Below, in pieces: positions 9,390 through 19,194 of a DNA stretch of 45,888 bases. Numbering within the stretch: the first letter of the stretch is position 1; each line of letters opens with the position of its first letter. The position numbers and the translations under genes were made by a program. The stretch is from Methylococcales bacterium (GTDB lineage Bacteria; Pseudomonadota; Gammaproteobacteria; JABHGC01). The stretch is from assembly GCA_018672285.1 (NCBI GenBank), contig JABHGC010000140.1:1-45888 (forward strand). The letters are read 5' to 3'. The notes beneath the pieces are model-generated. The model ran no database searches. It saw nothing but the letters and a program-made list of their open reading frames with translations, and was not told where the DNA came from.

Positions 9390-9424
9390 TATATTATTCA
9401 ATTGATCAATTGAATAATATAAAC
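9387..9424. promoter_or_regulatory. 38-bp perfect palindrome, probable ArsR-family operator
   Basis: The left arm is GTTTATATTATTCAATTGA and the right arm is its exact reverse complement, with no spacer; the centre is between 9405 and 9406. It overlaps the predicted -10 element and transcription start and ends 9 bases before the ATG at 9434. ArsR/SmtB repressors typically bind AT-rich 12-2-12 type palindromes at their own promoters, so autorepression is the natural reading. Confidence 0.8.
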
Positions 9425-9433
9425 GGAAAAAAC

Positions 9434-10102
9434 ATGAGTTCATTCAGCATTAAGCGGTCACTTTTTACCCAGCTTGCCCGCATCGGCAAGGCGATCAGCC
9501 AACCTAACCGACTAGAGTTATTAGATTATTTGGCTCAAAGCCCTTACAACGTCGAAACGTTAAGCAAGCTATCGGGCCTGTCCATTGCCAACACATCTCA
9601 ACATTTAAAACAATTAAAGCTCGCAGGGTTAATTGAGTCTGACAAACAAGGGCAACACGTTTTTTACCAAATTTCTGGCAACGATGTTGTGCAAATGATG
9701 GAGTTGGTTCGACATGTCGCTGAAAACCACCTAGCAGAGATCAATCATCTTATGCAGCAACACCTCGACCCTCTCGACTCAACTGAAGCCATTAGTGCCA
9801 ATGACTTAGAACAGAGAATTGCCACGGGTGAAGTTAAAGTAATTGATGTTAGACCCATTGCCGAGTATGAATCTGGCCATATCACAGACTCCGAACACAT
9901 GCCTTTAGACCAGCTAATGAATTCGATCAACACATTGAAAAGCTGTACAGAAATCGTGGCCTACTGCAGAGGCCCTTACTGTGTTTATTCTTATGAAGCG
10001 ATTGCCATTTTGCGCCGCGAAGGTATCAACGTTCGTCGCTATGAAGCAGGCTTCCCCGAGTGGAAAGCCCAAGGTCGAGCAGTTACGGAGATCAGCGCAT
10101 GA
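9434..10102 (+). CDS. ArsR-family winged-helix regulator fused to a rhodanese domain
   Basis: A 222-residue protein. Residues about 8-100 form an ArsR winged helix-turn-helix (ISQPNRLELLDYL, then LSIANTSQHLKQLKLAGL). Residues about 120-220 form a rhodanese domain with the active-site loop CRGPYC (C178, C183) and the EYESGHI element. The HTH part contains no cysteine, so sensing probably uses the rhodanese cysteines, for example persulfide, sulfur or another thiophilic ligand. I chose ATG 9434, not the upstream in-frame ATG 9368: 9434 has GGA at 6 bases, fits the family N-terminus, and the earlier start would put the palindrome inside the gene. Its last bases overlap the next gene (ATGA), indicating translational coupling. 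Confidence 0.9.
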   Translation: MSSFSIKRSLFTQLARIGKAISQPNRLELLDYLAQSPYNVETLSKLSGLSIANTSQHLKQLKLAGLIESDKQGQHVFYQISGNDVVQMMELVRHVAENHLAEINHLMQQHLDPLDSTEAISANDLEQRIATGEVKVIDVRPIAEYESGHITDSEHMPLDQLMNSINTLKSCTEIVAYCRGPYCVYSYEAIAILRREGINVRRYEAGFPEWKAQGRAVTEISA

Positions 10103-10950
10103 GTATTCTTGAATTTATTATTCATTATGAAACTGAAATTCGCATTAGCAGCTTTATATTTATGCTGTGCTTAATTGCCGCATGGGAAATAACGCTTCCT
10201 AAACGAGCACTCCAAGTCAACAAAACCACGAGATGGCTAAATAACATCTCCATTACCGCTTTAAATACTGCCATCGTCCGCTTTATATTGCCTACGGCCG
10301 CTGTTGGCGTCGCACTTTACGCTGAAAAACACGGGCTTGGCTTGATGAATGCATTAGACGTGCCTTTAATGATCAGTCTACCTTTAACCATCATTATTAT
10401 GGATCTCATTATCTATCTACAGCATATTATTGCTCACATTGTACCCATTTTTTGGCGATTACACCGTGTACACCATGCAGATTTAGATTATGACGTGACA
10501 ACAGGCGCACGCTTCCACCCGATTGAAATCATTCTTTCTATGCTGGTAAAATTTGCAACCATTACACTGTTAGGTGCACCTGCTGTTGCCGTCATTCTTT
10601 TTGAGGTCATATTAAATGGAATGGCGATGTTCAACCACGGTAATATTAAGCTACCAAAGAAAGTAGATAACATCCTTCGCTTGATTTTTGTCACACCTGA
10701 CATGCACAGAGTTCACCACTCAACTGAGCGTGATGAAACCAACAGCAACTATGGATTCAACCTCTCAGTGTGGGACAGACTGTTTGGCACCTATATTGAA
10801 CAACCTAGAAAAGGTCACACCGACATGGTCATCGGCATCCCTGAGTTTAGATCAGAGCGAGAATCGAGCTGGATAACAGGTATGTTGGTCATGCCATTCA
10901 TCAACAAACAAGCCAGCCAACGAGATAAGCTGCACACCGATCAAGATTAA
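10099..10950 (+). CDS. Sterol desaturase / fatty acid hydroxylase superfamily protein
   Basis: A 283-residue integral membrane protein with several hydrophobic helices (about 15-35, 50-75, 90-115, 150-180). The eight-histidine di-iron signature of the superfamily is visible: HIIAH, HRVHH, a further H in RFHPIE, HGN, and HRVHHS. Such enzymes use O2 and two irons to hydroxylate or desaturate lipid-like substrates; the substrate here is unknown. The ATG overlaps the stop of the regulator (ATGA), so I use 10099 and not the in-frame ATG at 10060. Coupling to a sulfur- or metal-type sensor is unusual and suggests the lipid change is induced by that stress. Confidence 0.9.
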   Translation: MSILEFIIHYETEIRISSFIFMLCLIAAWEITLPKRALQVNKTTRWLNNISITALNTAIVRFILPTAAVGVALYAEKHGLGLMNALDVPLMISLPLTIIIMDLIIYLQHIIAHIVPIFWRLHRVHHADLDYDVTTGARFHPIEIILSMLVKFATITLLGAPAVAVILFEVILNGMAMFNHGNIKLPKKVDNILRLIFVTPDMHRVHHSTERDETNSNYGFNLSVWDRLFGTYIEQPRKGHTDMVIGIPEFRSERESSWITGMLVMPFINKQASQRDKLHTDQD

Positions 10951-10971
10951 GGGAACAAGGAGCCACGAGCT

Positions 10972-11100
10972 ATGTTCAGTCAGTTTCGAGCACTGATTAT
11001 TGCCATCATGCTGTTGTATTTAATATTCCTCTCCTGCATTTTCATGCAGGTTGCCATGGCAAACAGCGAACCTTACACACAACCCCCTTCGACGAGATGA
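10972..11100 (+). CDS. 42-residue hypothetical membrane or secreted peptide
   Basis: A short open frame with a good AAGGAG site 9 bases before its ATG, 21 bases after the desaturase stop. Residues about 7-29 are strongly hydrophobic (IIAIMLLYLIFLSCIF), followed by AMANSEP, which could be a signal-peptide cleavage region, and a short polar proline-rich tail. A CCTGCAT/ATGCAGG hairpin (11033-11050) lies within it. It is probably the third gene of the regulator-desaturase operon. I do not recognise the family. Confidence 0.55.
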   Translation: MFSQFRALIIAIMLLYLIFLSCIFMQVAMANSEPYTQPPSTR

Positions 11101-11171
11101 ATAAAACACCAACTCACATTAACCGACCATAAAAATTCAAAACCAAATGTACCCTATCGAGCTAGAATTTC

Positions 11172-14100
11172 TTATGAAACCCAATCCCGTGCATTATAAA
11201 ATAACTGCATCCAAGGCGCTTCTACCTGCCAATTTTTAGGTGCCCACGAATTCTGACGCGTTAAATAAACACGCTCTGGATGTGGCATCATTATCGTTGC
11301 CCGCCCATCATCTGTTGTCACCCCCGTCAAACCATTGATTGAACCATTTGGGTTTAAGGGGTACGTTTCTGTCGGATGCCCGTAGTGGTCAACAAAACGC
11401 ATCGAGCTCAATGGCCTTGCGCCTGGCTGCTGTCTCACCTGACCTTCTCCGTGTGCAATTGCAATCGGTAACTGGCTACCAGCCATGCCCTGCAATAAAA
11501 TCGAAGGAGACTCTACAACCTCGACCATCGCTACACGAGCTTCAAATTGCTCAGATTGGTTACGGACGAATTCAGGCCAATGCTCAGCGCCAGGAATAAT
11601 ATCTTTTAATCCTGACAGCATTTGACAGCCATTACAGACCCCTAGCGAAAATGTATCTTCACGTTCGAAGTATGACTGAAACTGATCTCTTAATGCAGCA
11701 TTATACAGTATGGTACCACCCCAACCTCGGCCGGCTCCCAATACATCCCCATAGGAAAAACCACCACACGCGACCAAGCCTTTAAATTCTGCTAATTGAA
11801 TTCTATTTTCAATCAGATCACTCATGTGCACATCAATGCAATCAAAGCCAGCACGATCAAACGCGGCCGCCATTTCTAACTGACCATTCACGCCCTGCTC
11901 ACGTAAAATAGCCATTTTAGGCTTAGCGCCGGTATTAATTTGTGGTGCGGCAACACTAAAGCCCACTTTAGGCACCATACCTGGATCACGTATATCTAGC
12001 TGGGCATCATACGCTTGCTGAGCACAACGCGGGTTATCTCGAAGTGACTGTATTTGATAACTGGTCGCGGACCAATAACGCCATAACTCTGTTCTAGATG
12101 CAGTGAGTACAACCTCACCATTTTGCTCAAAGCTGATTTGATCATTCTTTGAGACAGTGCCAATATTATGTATATGCTGGCTAAGCGTTTCACCCATAGC
12201 AGCCTTGACTGCTGGCTCATTTTCCGCTGAAACCTGAAGCACAACACCCAGCTCTTCGTTAAAAAGCGCGGTAACATCTGAGCCACCCAAAGCGGTCAAG
12301 TCAATCGTAATGCCCGTATGACCTGCAAATGCCATTTCACTACAACACGCAAACAAACCGCCATCAGAGCGATCATGGTAAGCGAGAACATATCCATTTT
12401 GATGACAAACCTGCATACCCTTGAAAAAATCTTTCAGCGCTAAAACATTATCTAAATCAGGCGATTCATCCCCTAACTGATTGTAGACTTGCGCTAATGC
12501 ACTTCCCCCTAAACGCTGCTGGCCTAACCCGAGGTCAACCAGGAGTAAAACCGTATCGTCTTGATCTGTTTGCAGCTCTGGCGTCAGTGTTTTGGTGACA
12601 TCAGTAACAGGCGTTACACCGGTAATGATGAGCGATAAAGGGGATGTCACGGCTTTTTCTTGACCCTCCTCTTGCCAGACTGTTTTCATTGACATCGAGT
12701 CTTTACCAACAGGGATCGCGATATCAAGCTCAGGGCATAACTCCATTCCTATTGCTTTCACAGTATCGTATAACGCCATATTCTCGCCATCATGGCTGGC
12801 TGCTGACATCCAGTTTGCCGACAACTTAATATCACTCAAACGATCAATGGAGGCGGCACATAAATTAGTGATTGCCTCCCCTACTGAAAGACGGCCTGAG
12901 GCGGCAGGGTTAATTAAGGCCACAGGGGTTCTCTCACCCATTGCCATCGCCTCACCGGTGTTATTGTCAGGGTCTAAACCACTACTGGTGACAGCCACAT
13001 CTGCAACCGGCACTTGCCACGGCCCTACCATCTGGTCGCGGCATACCATACCGGTAATACTTCGATCACCAATACTAATCAAGAATGTTTTATCAGCAAC
13101 ACTGGGGAGCTTTAAAACACGCTCGGCAGCCTCAGATAAATAAATACCATCTAATTGTAAGCTGGGTCTATTCCAGTCAACACGATCAAACGAGCGTGTC
13201 ATTTTTGGCGCCTTACCAAACAGCACTGACATGGGTAAATCGATCGGCTGCTCATCTAGCTCCGAGTCATTCAATATCAAGACTTCTTCATCAGCCGCCT
13301 CTCCAACGACTGCCATCGGACAACGCTCACGTTGACATAATTCAGTAAACCAATTGACCTGATCAGCAGCAACCGCAATGACATAGCGCTCTTGAGACTC
13401 GTTACACCAAATTTGCATCGGTGTCATCCCACGGTCATCATTGTTGACGTTCCGCAGCTCAAACACCCCACCCTGATCACAGTCATGAATAATTTCAGGG
13501 ACGGCATTCGATAACCCACCTGCACCGACATCATGTATTGATATAATGGGGTTATGATCACCTCGAGCAACACAGCGGTCAATTACCTCTTGACACCGAC
13601 GCTCCATTTCAGGGTTTCCACGCTGTACAGAGGCATAATCTAGCTGTTCAGAACTTGCACCACTGGCCATTGAAGAAGCAGCGCCCCCCCCTAAACCAAT
13701 CAGCATGGCAGGTCCACCGAGAACAATGATTTTGGCTTTTGCAGGGATTATATGCTTCTCAACATGATCAGGGCGGATATTACCTAAGCCGCCTGCCAGC
13801 ATTATCGGTTTGTGATAACCACGGCGCTCAGCATTATCACCATCTTGAACCGTTTCCTCATAAGTCCGGAAATAGCCAGCAATATTCGGGCGACCAAATT
13901 CATTGTTAAAGGCAGCGCCTCCTAATGGACCTTCAATCATAATGTCTAATGGGGATACGATACGTTTTGGCTTGCCATAGGGCTGCTCCCAGCTTTGCTC
14001 AAACCCTGGAATATTCAGATTAGAAACACTAAAGCCCGTCAACCCAGCTTTTGGCTTACTACCACGCCCGGTTGCGCCTTCATCCCGTATTTCACCACCA

Positions 14101-15026
14101 GAGCCTGTTGCAGCACCAGGAAAGGGTGAAATAGCTGTCGGGTGATTATGCGTTTCCACTTTAATGAGTATAGGAACCGCCTCTTCATTAAAGCCATATT
14201 GATGATTATCATCAGGCCAAAACCGTTTGCCTTTTGTTGCGCCGGCAATAACCGCTGAGTTATCACTGTACGCAGACAGCACACCCACCGGTGTCTTATC
14301 TGCGGTATTACGAATCATACCAAATAAGCTTAAGGCCTCTTCTTTACCGTCAATCACCCAATCGGCATTAAATATTTTATGACGGCAATGCTCCGAGTTA
14401 GCCTGAGCAAACATCATAAGCTCTACATCAGTTGGGTTTCGCTTAAGCTCTGTAAAGGCACTAACAAGATACGCAACTTCATCGCCTGATAAAGCCAAAC
14501 CTAAATCCTGATTGGCTTGCTGCAGCGCACTAACGCCACCCGCAAGAACATCAACACAGGTTAATGGCGCTGGCTCTGAATGTTTAAAAAGTCCGTTCAA
14601 CTCACTCGCTTGTGCGTAAAATGCTTCAATCATCCGGTCATGTAAGAACGCTTCAATCTGAGATACATCTGATGCGGCTTCCCCGGCGAGCTGATACGCA
14701 ACGCCATGTTCAACCCGCATCACTTTATCCAAACCACAGTGATGTAAAATATCAGTCGCTTTTGTCGACCATGGTGATATCGTCCCTGCTCTTGGTGTTG
14801 CGAAGCCTGTAAATTGATCCGACAAAACCTCTATGCTAGACCAATTGGCCTGTAATAACTGCCCCACTTTTTCTTGTTCTGACGCACTCAAGTCCTCTGA
14901 GCATTCAATCAGGTAAAGTGTTTTGGTTGAGATTGAATCAAGCTTGTGGCTCGCGTGTTTAACCGCTTGGCGAATTTTGTCACAACGAAAGTCAGATAAC
15001 GCAGGTGCGCCGAGTAATACTAACAT
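11172..15026 (-). CDS. purL: Phosphoribosylformylglycinamidine synthase
   Basis: A 1284-residue fused-domain enzyme (E. coli 1295) that converts FGAR to FGAM with ATP and glutamine in purine synthesis, in the cytosol. The N-terminal PurS-like part, two AIRS-like ATP domains ([33 protein letters not shown]) and a C-terminal glutamine amidotransferase are all present. The amidotransferase has GVCNGCQM with nucleophile C1131 and the HGEG and PHPERV elements. I start at ATG 15026 ([14 protein letters not shown]), which matches the family and has AAAGGA upstream; the longer TTG frame to 15053 adds nine unsupported residues. It follows lpxB on the same strand but has its own likely promoter. It converges with the desaturase operon. 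Confidence 0.97.
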   Translation of the reverse strand: MLVLLGAPALSDFRCDKIRQAVKHASHKLDSISTKTLYLIECSEDLSASEQEKVGQLLQANWSSIEVLSDQFTGFATPRAGTISPWSTKATDILHHCGLDKVMRVEHGVAYQLAGEAASDVSQIEAFLHDRMIEAFYAQASELNGLFKHSEPAPLTCVDVLAGGVSALQQANQDLGLALSGDEVAYLVSAFTELKRNPTDVELMMFAQANSEHCRHKIFNADWVIDGKEEALSLFGMIRNTADKTPVGVLSAYSDNSAVIAGATKGKRFWPDDNHQYGFNEEAVPILIKVETHNHPTAISPFPGAATGSGGEIRDEGATGRGSKPKAGLTGFSVSNLNIPGFEQSWEQPYGKPKRIVSPLDIMIEGPLGGAAFNNEFGRPNIAGYFRTYEETVQDGDNAERRGYHKPIMLAGGLGNIRPDHVEKHIIPAKAKIIVLGGPAMLIGLGGGAASSMASGASSEQLDYASVQRGNPEMERRCQEVIDRCVARGDHNPIISIHDVGAGGLSNAVPEIIHDCDQGGVFELRNVNNDDRGMTPMQIWCNESQERYVIAVAADQVNWFTELCQRERCPMAVVGEAADEEVLILNDSELDEQPIDLPMSVLFGKAPKMTRSFDRVDWNRPSLQLDGIYLSEAAERVLKLPSVADKTFLISIGDRSITGMVCRDQMVGPWQVPVADVAVTSSGLDPDNNTGEAMAMGERTPVALINPAASGRLSVGEAITNLCAASIDRLSDIKLSANWMSAASHDGENMALYDTVKAIGMELCPELDIAIPVGKDSMSMKTVWQEEGQEKAVTSPLSLIITGVTPVTDVTKTLTPELQTDQDDTVLLLVDLGLGQQRLGGSALAQVYNQLGDESPDLDNVLALKDFFKGMQVCHQNGYVLAYHDRSDGGLFACCSEMAFAGHTGITIDLTALGGSDVTALFNEELGVVLQVSAENEPAVKAAMGETLSQHIHNIGTVSKNDQISFEQNGEVVLTASRTELWRYWSATSYQIQSLRDNPRCAQQAYDAQLDIRDPGMVPKVGFSVAAPQINTGAKPKMAILREQGVNGQLEMAAAFDRAGFDCIDVHMSDLIENRIQLAEFKGLVACGGFSYGDVLGAGRGWGGTILYNAALRDQFQSYFEREDTFSLGVCNGCQMLSGLKDIIPGAEHWPEFVRNQSEQFEARVAMVEVVESPSILLQGMAGSQLPIAIAHGEGQVRQQPGARPLSSMRFVDHYGHPTETYPLNPNGSINGLTGVTTDDGRATIMMPHPERVYLTRQNSWAPKNWQVEAPWMQLFYNARDWVS

Positions 15027-15076
15027 AACCTCAATCCTTTGGGAGATGGGCAAGACAGGGGAATTTCGAGGAGCTT

Positions 15077-15104
15077 AATATAACAGATTAAGGGTATTCA
15101 ACAA
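15077..15104 (-). promoter_or_regulatory. Possible purL promoter
   Basis: On the minus strand TTGTTG (15104-15099) and TATATT (15082-15077) are 16 bases apart, about 50 bases before the purL ATG. It lies in the only gap between lpxB and purL. Confidence 0.4.
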
Positions 15105-15118
15105 ACCCATTAAAGCAT

Positions 15119-16273
15119 TCAAGCATTTTGTGATAGAGGCAGCTCAAGTAAGTCCAACACGGCTTTTGCAGCTTTCTCACTGCTGTTTTGACGCATTTTA
15201 AAATGGATTTCTAAAAACGCGATTTGTAACCCGCGTCGCTCTTCAGGGTTATCAAGATAGTTCATAACCACTTTAGCCATCTTCTTGGGCACCACATCAT
15301 GCTGTATAAATTCTGGTGCTATTTTCTTCCCTGCAATGAGGTTCGCCATAGCAAAGCTCGAAATTTTCATCAGCTTTAGTGTTTTCACCAACCAATAAGT
15401 TAAACCAGACACTTTATAGGCAATCACCATTGGCCGCTTATACAGCAAAGCTTCAAGTGTTGCCGTACCCGAGGCCATTAAGGTGACATCACAGGCTGCC
15501 AGAACCACATCAGATTGCCCATCCACCAACGTAATCGGTAATTCTGGATGTTTCGCCAATTGTTTTTCAAAAATCATACGGGTTTTTTGAGTCGCCATTG
15601 GCACGACAAAGTGTAACCTTGGGTGTGATTGCAAGCAGATGTGCGCTGTTTCTAAAAAGGCATCCCCCAACATCGCCACTTCACTTTTGCGGCTCCCTGG
15701 TAAGATAGCAACTAGGTTTTCTACCTTTGACAACCCAAGCTTTTCACGGGCTTTCTTTTGATCAATTTCAAAGGGAATAGATTCTGCAAGTGGATGACCG
15801 ACATAAACGGCTGGCATATCAAACTTAGCAAAATACTTCTCTTCAAAAGGAAAAATACAAAGCAATAAATCAACCGCACGCTTTACTTTATGCACACGGT
15901 ATTCGCGCCATGCCCACACAGTAGGTGCAACGTAATGCGCTACTTTTATGCCTTGCTGCTTTAATTGCTCCTCTAATGAGAAATTAAAATCAGGGGCATC
16001 TATTCCGATAAATACATCAGGGGGGTTAGCGATAAAGTGCTTACGCACATCTTTGCGAATAGCCAGTAACTCGGGTAAGTCTTTAAGCACCTCCACCAAG
16101 CCAAATACCGATAATTTTTCGAGCGGGTGCAAGACCTTGCATCCTTGCTCTATCATTAGGGGGCCTGCAATACCTTCAAAGGTTGCATCCGGATGGATCT
16201 TTTTTATTTCGGCAATTAGCCCAGCGGCGAGCATATCACCGGAAGCTTCACCCGCTACAATACCAAAATGCAT
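15119..16273 (-). CDS. lpxB: Lipid-A-disaccharide synthase
   Basis: 384 residues, normal length. It joins lipid X and UDP-2,3-diacylglucosamine to form the tetra-acyl disaccharide on the inner face of the cytoplasmic membrane (GT19 family). Visible family elements are the N-terminal GEASGDMLAAGL motif, the mid-region VAHYVAPTVWAWRE, the nucleotide-binding LLPGSRKSEV-type motif (here AILPGSRKSEV) and SGTATLEA near residue 270. It starts 8 bases after lpxA and is the last gene of the envelope operon. In E. coli rnhB and dnaE follow lpxB; here purL does. Confidence 0.97.
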   Translation of the reverse strand: MHFGIVAGEASGDMLAAGLIAEIKKIHPDATFEGIAGPLMIEQGCKVLHPLEKLSVFGLVEVLKDLPELLAIRKDVRKHFIANPPDVFIGIDAPDFNFSLEEQLKQQGIKVAHYVAPTVWAWREYRVHKVKRAVDLLLCIFPFEEKYFAKFDMPAVYVGHPLAESIPFEIDQKKAREKLGLSKVENLVAILPGSRKSEVAMLGDAFLETAHICLQSHPRLHFVVPMATQKTRMIFEKQLAKHPELPITLVDGQSDVVLAACDVTLMASGTATLEALLYKRPMVIAYKVSGLTYWLVKTLKLMKISSFAMANLIAGKKIAPEFIQHDVVPKKMAKVVMNYLDNPEERRGLQIAFLEIHFKMRQNSSEKAAKAVLDLLELPLSQNA

Positions 16274-16281
16274 ATCAATTG

Positions 16282-17052
16282 TTACCGGAGAATACTGCGC
16301 TCCGACCCTTCCAAGAATTCAACAAATGGCGCAATGGCTTGGCATTCTTCTGCTTGCTCTTTCAGCAATTCAGTCGATTTTTTCAGTGAGTGCCCAGCTT
16401 TATATAAGGTTTTAAAAGCCCTGCGTATATGCGCGATTTGATCCTTATCATAGTCACGCCGCTTCAACCCTTCTTGGTTTATACCCCGAGGCTTAGTCGG
16501 CTGACCACCCACAGTGACGTAAGGTGGCACATCACGAGTAATATGCCCACCCATACCAATAAAACTATGACAGCCTACTCGGCAAAACTGATGCACAATG
16601 GTAAAACCACCTAAAATAGCATAGGTACCAACAGTTACGTGACCAGCAATAGAAGCTGCATTCGCCATTGTGACATGATTGTGTACGATACAGTCATGCG
16701 CTACATGCGTATAAGCCATAAACAAGCAATCGTTGCCAATTGAGGTAACACCACGATCTTGGCTAGTACCACGATTCATTGTGACATATTCACGAATGGT
16801 GTTGCGGTCACCAATTTCTAAGCGGGTATTCTCACCAGCATATTTTTTATCCTGAGGATCTTCACCAATCGAACAGAATTGAAAAATATGGTTCTCTTCA
16901 CCAATGGTGGTTGCCCCCTTGATAACCACATGGGGGCCAACTACGGTTTTAGCGCCAATGGTGACATTTGCACCAATGCACGTGTAAGCACCAATTTCAG
17001 CGCTAGGGTCTATCGCGGCTGAGTCATCAATTATTGCTGTTGCATGAATCAA
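16282..17052 (-). CDS. lpxA: UDP-N-acetylglucosamine acyltransferase
   Basis: 256 residues, first step of lipid A synthesis, transferring a 3-hydroxyacyl chain from ACP to UDP-GlcNAc. Left-handed beta-helix hexapeptides fill the first two thirds, with the catalytic H119 in THVAHDC. The residue at the hydrocarbon-ruler position (Gly173 in E. coli) is Met167 in HSFIGMGG, as in the C10-selective Pseudomonas enzyme. The start is TTG 17052, giving MIHATAIID, which fits the family; the nearby ATG is out of frame. It lies 2 bases after fabZ. The C-terminal helical domain is complete. Confidence 0.97.
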   Translation of the reverse strand: MIHATAIIDDSAAIDPSAEIGAYTCIGANVTIGAKTVVGPHVVIKGATTIGEENHIFQFCSIGEDPQDKKYAGENTRLEIGDRNTIREYVTMNRGTSQDRGVTSIGNDCLFMAYTHVAHDCIVHNHVTMANAASIAGHVTVGTYAILGGFTIVHQFCRVGCHSFIGMGGHITRDVPPYVTVGGQPTKPRGINQEGLKRRDYDKDQIAHIRRAFKTLYKAGHSLKKSTELLKEQAEECQAIAPFVEFLEGSERSILR

Positions 17053-17054
17053 GA

Positions 17055-17495
17055 TTAGAGTTCCCTAGAGGTACACATAATTTCAGCTGTCGCAGCAACT
17101 TTACCATCAACAGTCGCTTCAGCTTTAAATTTATAGATACCTCGTTTACCACCAATCAGTTCAACCTTTAAAATAAGCTGATCACCCGGCTCTACTGGGC
17201 GCTTAAAGCGACACTTATCGATCCCAACAAACAAATACAGTGAGTTTTCTGTTGTCTCTTCTGGATGAGACTCCATGCCTAACAAACCTGTTGCTTGAGC
17301 CAATGCCTCAACAATCAAAACACCTGGCATAACAGGTCTTATTGGGAAGTGCCCCTGAAAAAAAGGCTCATTGATACTGACATTTTTTTGTGCAATTAGG
17401 TATTTGTCTTTCTCGAACTCAAGCACACGGTCAACCAGTAAAAAAGGGTACCGGTGAGGCAAGAGAGACATGATTTTGTTAATATCCATTTCCAT
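17055..17495 (-). CDS. fabZ: 3-hydroxyacyl-[ACP] dehydratase
   Basis: 146 residues. It dehydrates 3-hydroxyacyl-ACP in fatty acid elongation and so competes with LpxA and LpxD for the same substrates. The hot-dog fold signature [13 protein letters not shown] and the active-site stretch [20 protein letters not shown] (catalytic His and, downstream, Glu) are present. Two in-frame ATGs (17495, 17489) are possible starts; neither has a strong ribosome-binding site, and I keep the first. It sits in the standard place between lpxD and lpxA. The 98-base gap before it is the longest among these lipid A genes. Confidence 0.96.
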   Translation of the reverse strand: MEMDINKIMSLLPHRYPFLLVDRVLEFEKDKYLIAQKNVSINEPFFQGHFPIRPVMPGVLIVEALAQATGLLGMESHPEETTENSLYLFVGIDKCRFKRPVEPGDQLILKVELIGGKRGIYKFKAEATVDGKVAATAEIMCTSREL

Positions 17496-17593
17496 TGTTT
17501 TTATTATCGTCCTTGTTATTAGTTTGTGCAGGTTAAAGGCGCTGTTTTAGTATGGACACCTGCATTAGAGTCGAAAAGTCACCGTAAAACAAG

Positions 17594-18613
17594 TCATAAC
17601 AACTGTTTTTTGAATAATCGCGCGACTTTTCTCGCTAATGCGTCCAGCTGTTTAAACCGCACCGCACTTTTGTGCCAATCCTCTGTTGGTAACATTGGTG
17701 TCCCAGATGAGTAACTACCTGATTTTGTGATTGATTTTGTTACCAACGTCATTGCCGTGACATGTACTTTATCAGCAATCGTCAAATGTCCAACAATGCC
17801 TACGGCACCCGCAATCGTGCAATAGGCACCTATTTTTGTACTGCCTGCTACTGCGGTGCAGCCAGCAATGGCAGTGTGCTCTCCGATTTCAACATTGTGA
17901 GCAATTTGGATCTGATTATCGAGCTTAACGCCATTGTTGATCACAGTGTCATCTATCGCACCTCGATCTATGGTGGTATTGGCACCAACCTCAACATCAT
18001 CCCCTAAAACCACTCGGCCCAGCTGCGGTATTTTAAGCCATTGACCTGCATCCATGGCGATACCAAACCCATCCGCGCCTAGTACAGCACCAGGATGAAT
18101 AATCCCCCTTAACCCAATAATGGTGCCAGGTCGCAGCGAGACATTGGCCAACAAATGCGTGTTTTCTCCAATGGAACAACCCTCTTCCACGACACAGTTA
18201 GGGCCGATGTAAACATGATCACCAATCGTGACATGCTCACCAATAAAACTATTGGCACAAATTTGTGCAGAAGCAGAAATAGTCGCAGAATCACTCACCA
18301 CAGCAGACGGGTGCACTCCACACCCACTTAAGGTAACTGGAAACAAGAGTGCAGCTACTTTTGCATAAGTGACATAAGGGTTAGGGTGCAACAAAGCAGG
18401 AACGGAACATTCATCTTTTAGATCAGGATGAATAATCACTGCCGAGGCTAAGGTTTTAGAAAGAAATTTTTTGTATTTAGAATTTGCTAGGAAACTAATC
18501 GAGCCAGGTTGTGCCGCTTGTATGGTTGCAACATGCCGAACAAGGGTTGAAGAATCCCCTTGAACAACACAATCACATTGTTTTGCCAGATCAGCTAATG
18601 TTAATTCACCCAC
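17594..18613 (-). CDS. lpxD: UDP-3-O-(3-hydroxyacyl)glucosamine N-acyltransferase
   Basis: 339 residues (E. coli 341). It adds the N-linked 3-hydroxyacyl chain in the third step of lipid A synthesis. It has an N-terminal uridine-binding domain (LTLADLAKQ), then a left-handed beta-helix of hexapeptides with the conserved HNVEIGEHTAIAG segment carrying the catalytic-type His, and a C-terminal helix. I start at GTG 18613 because the alignment to LpxD N-termini begins exactly there. A TTG four codons upstream (18625) sits almost on top of the AGG and is unlikely. It begins about 30 bases after skp. Confidence 0.95.
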   Translation of the reverse strand: MGELTLADLAKQCDCVVQGDSSTLVRHVATIQAAQPGSISFLANSKYKKFLSKTLASAVIIHPDLKDECSVPALLHPNPYVTYAKVAALLFPVTLSGCGVHPSAVVSDSATISASAQICANSFIGEHVTIGDHVYIGPNCVVEEGCSIGENTHLLANVSLRPGTIIGLRGIIHPGAVLGADGFGIAMDAGQWLKIPQLGRVVLGDDVEVGANTTIDRGAIDDTVINNGVKLDNQIQIAHNVEIGEHTAIAGCTAVAGSTKIGAYCTIAGAVGIVGHLTIADKVHVTAMTLVTKSITKSGSYSSGTPMLPTEDWHKSAVRFKQLDALARKVARLFKKQLL

Positions 18614-18643
18614 ACAAACACCCAACCTATCAACAGCGGGTCA

Positions 18644-19153
18644 TTACATCTTTTTCAGACGCGCCAACACTGAACTTGTAATATCAACACGTTTACTATG
18701 ATATAGAACGCCAACACCGTCAATCAAAATAAGATCATAACCATCTGATTTAGCGATAGATTTAATAGCTGAAATCACCTGTTTTTGCAACTTGGCAATC
18801 AGCTCATTACGCGCAATATTAAAGTCTTCACGAAACTCTTCAGTGTCTCGCTTGATATCTCGCTTTTTCTGCAAGATTTTAGTCTCTAAACGTTTACGCT
18901 GAGTCGCCCCCATGGTTGGTGCTTCTTTATTGTATTGTTGCTGTAATTTCTTTAATTTCTTCTGATCAGCGACAATTGTTTTATCACGCGGCTGGAATTT
19001 CTTCTCCAAATCACTCTTAGCCTTAGCCGCTTGAGGCGCTTTTTCTAGAATCAAGCTACGATTAACAAAGCCAATTTTTATCTCTGCAGCTGCTTGTTGA
19101 ATTCCACCTACAAACAAACCAACAATCAGCAATAATGGTGCAAATGTTCTCAA
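18644..19153 (-). CDS. skp: Periplasmic chaperone Skp/OmpH
   Basis: 169 residues with a signal peptide ending near AAA (residues 1-23) and a mature start EIKIGFVNRSLIL. A long charged coiled-coil middle (about 45-125) forms the tentacles of the trimeric holdase that carries unfolded outer-membrane proteins to BamA. The final segment YDLILIDGVGVLYHSKRVDIT matches the family. The start is TTG 19153 with AAGGAG 8 bases upstream. It lies directly after bamA, as in most gammaproteobacteria. Confidence 0.95.
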   Translation of the reverse strand: MRTFAPLLLIVGLFVGGIQQAAAEIKIGFVNRSLILEKAPQAAKAKSDLEKKFQPRDKTIVADQKKLKKLQQQYNKEAPTMGATQRKRLETKILQKKRDIKRDTEEFREDFNIARNELIAKLQKQVISAIKSIAKSDGYDLILIDGVGVLYHSKRVDITSSVLARLKKM

Positions 19154-19194
19154 GACGAGCTCCTTTTTATTTTACGATAAATCATTAAATTCAA

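Noticed and set aside
9368..9433. Longer N-terminus for the ArsR-rhodanese protein
   Set aside because: It would place the 38-bp operator-like palindrome and the -10 box inside the coding region, and the extra residues do not fit the family.
11033..11050. CCTGCAT/ATGCAGG hairpin as terminator of the desaturase operon
   Set aside because: It lies inside the small ORF and has no T-run after it.
15027..15053. Upstream TTG start for purL
   Set aside because: The nine extra residues overlap the AAAGGA ribosome-binding site and are not seen at PurL N-termini.
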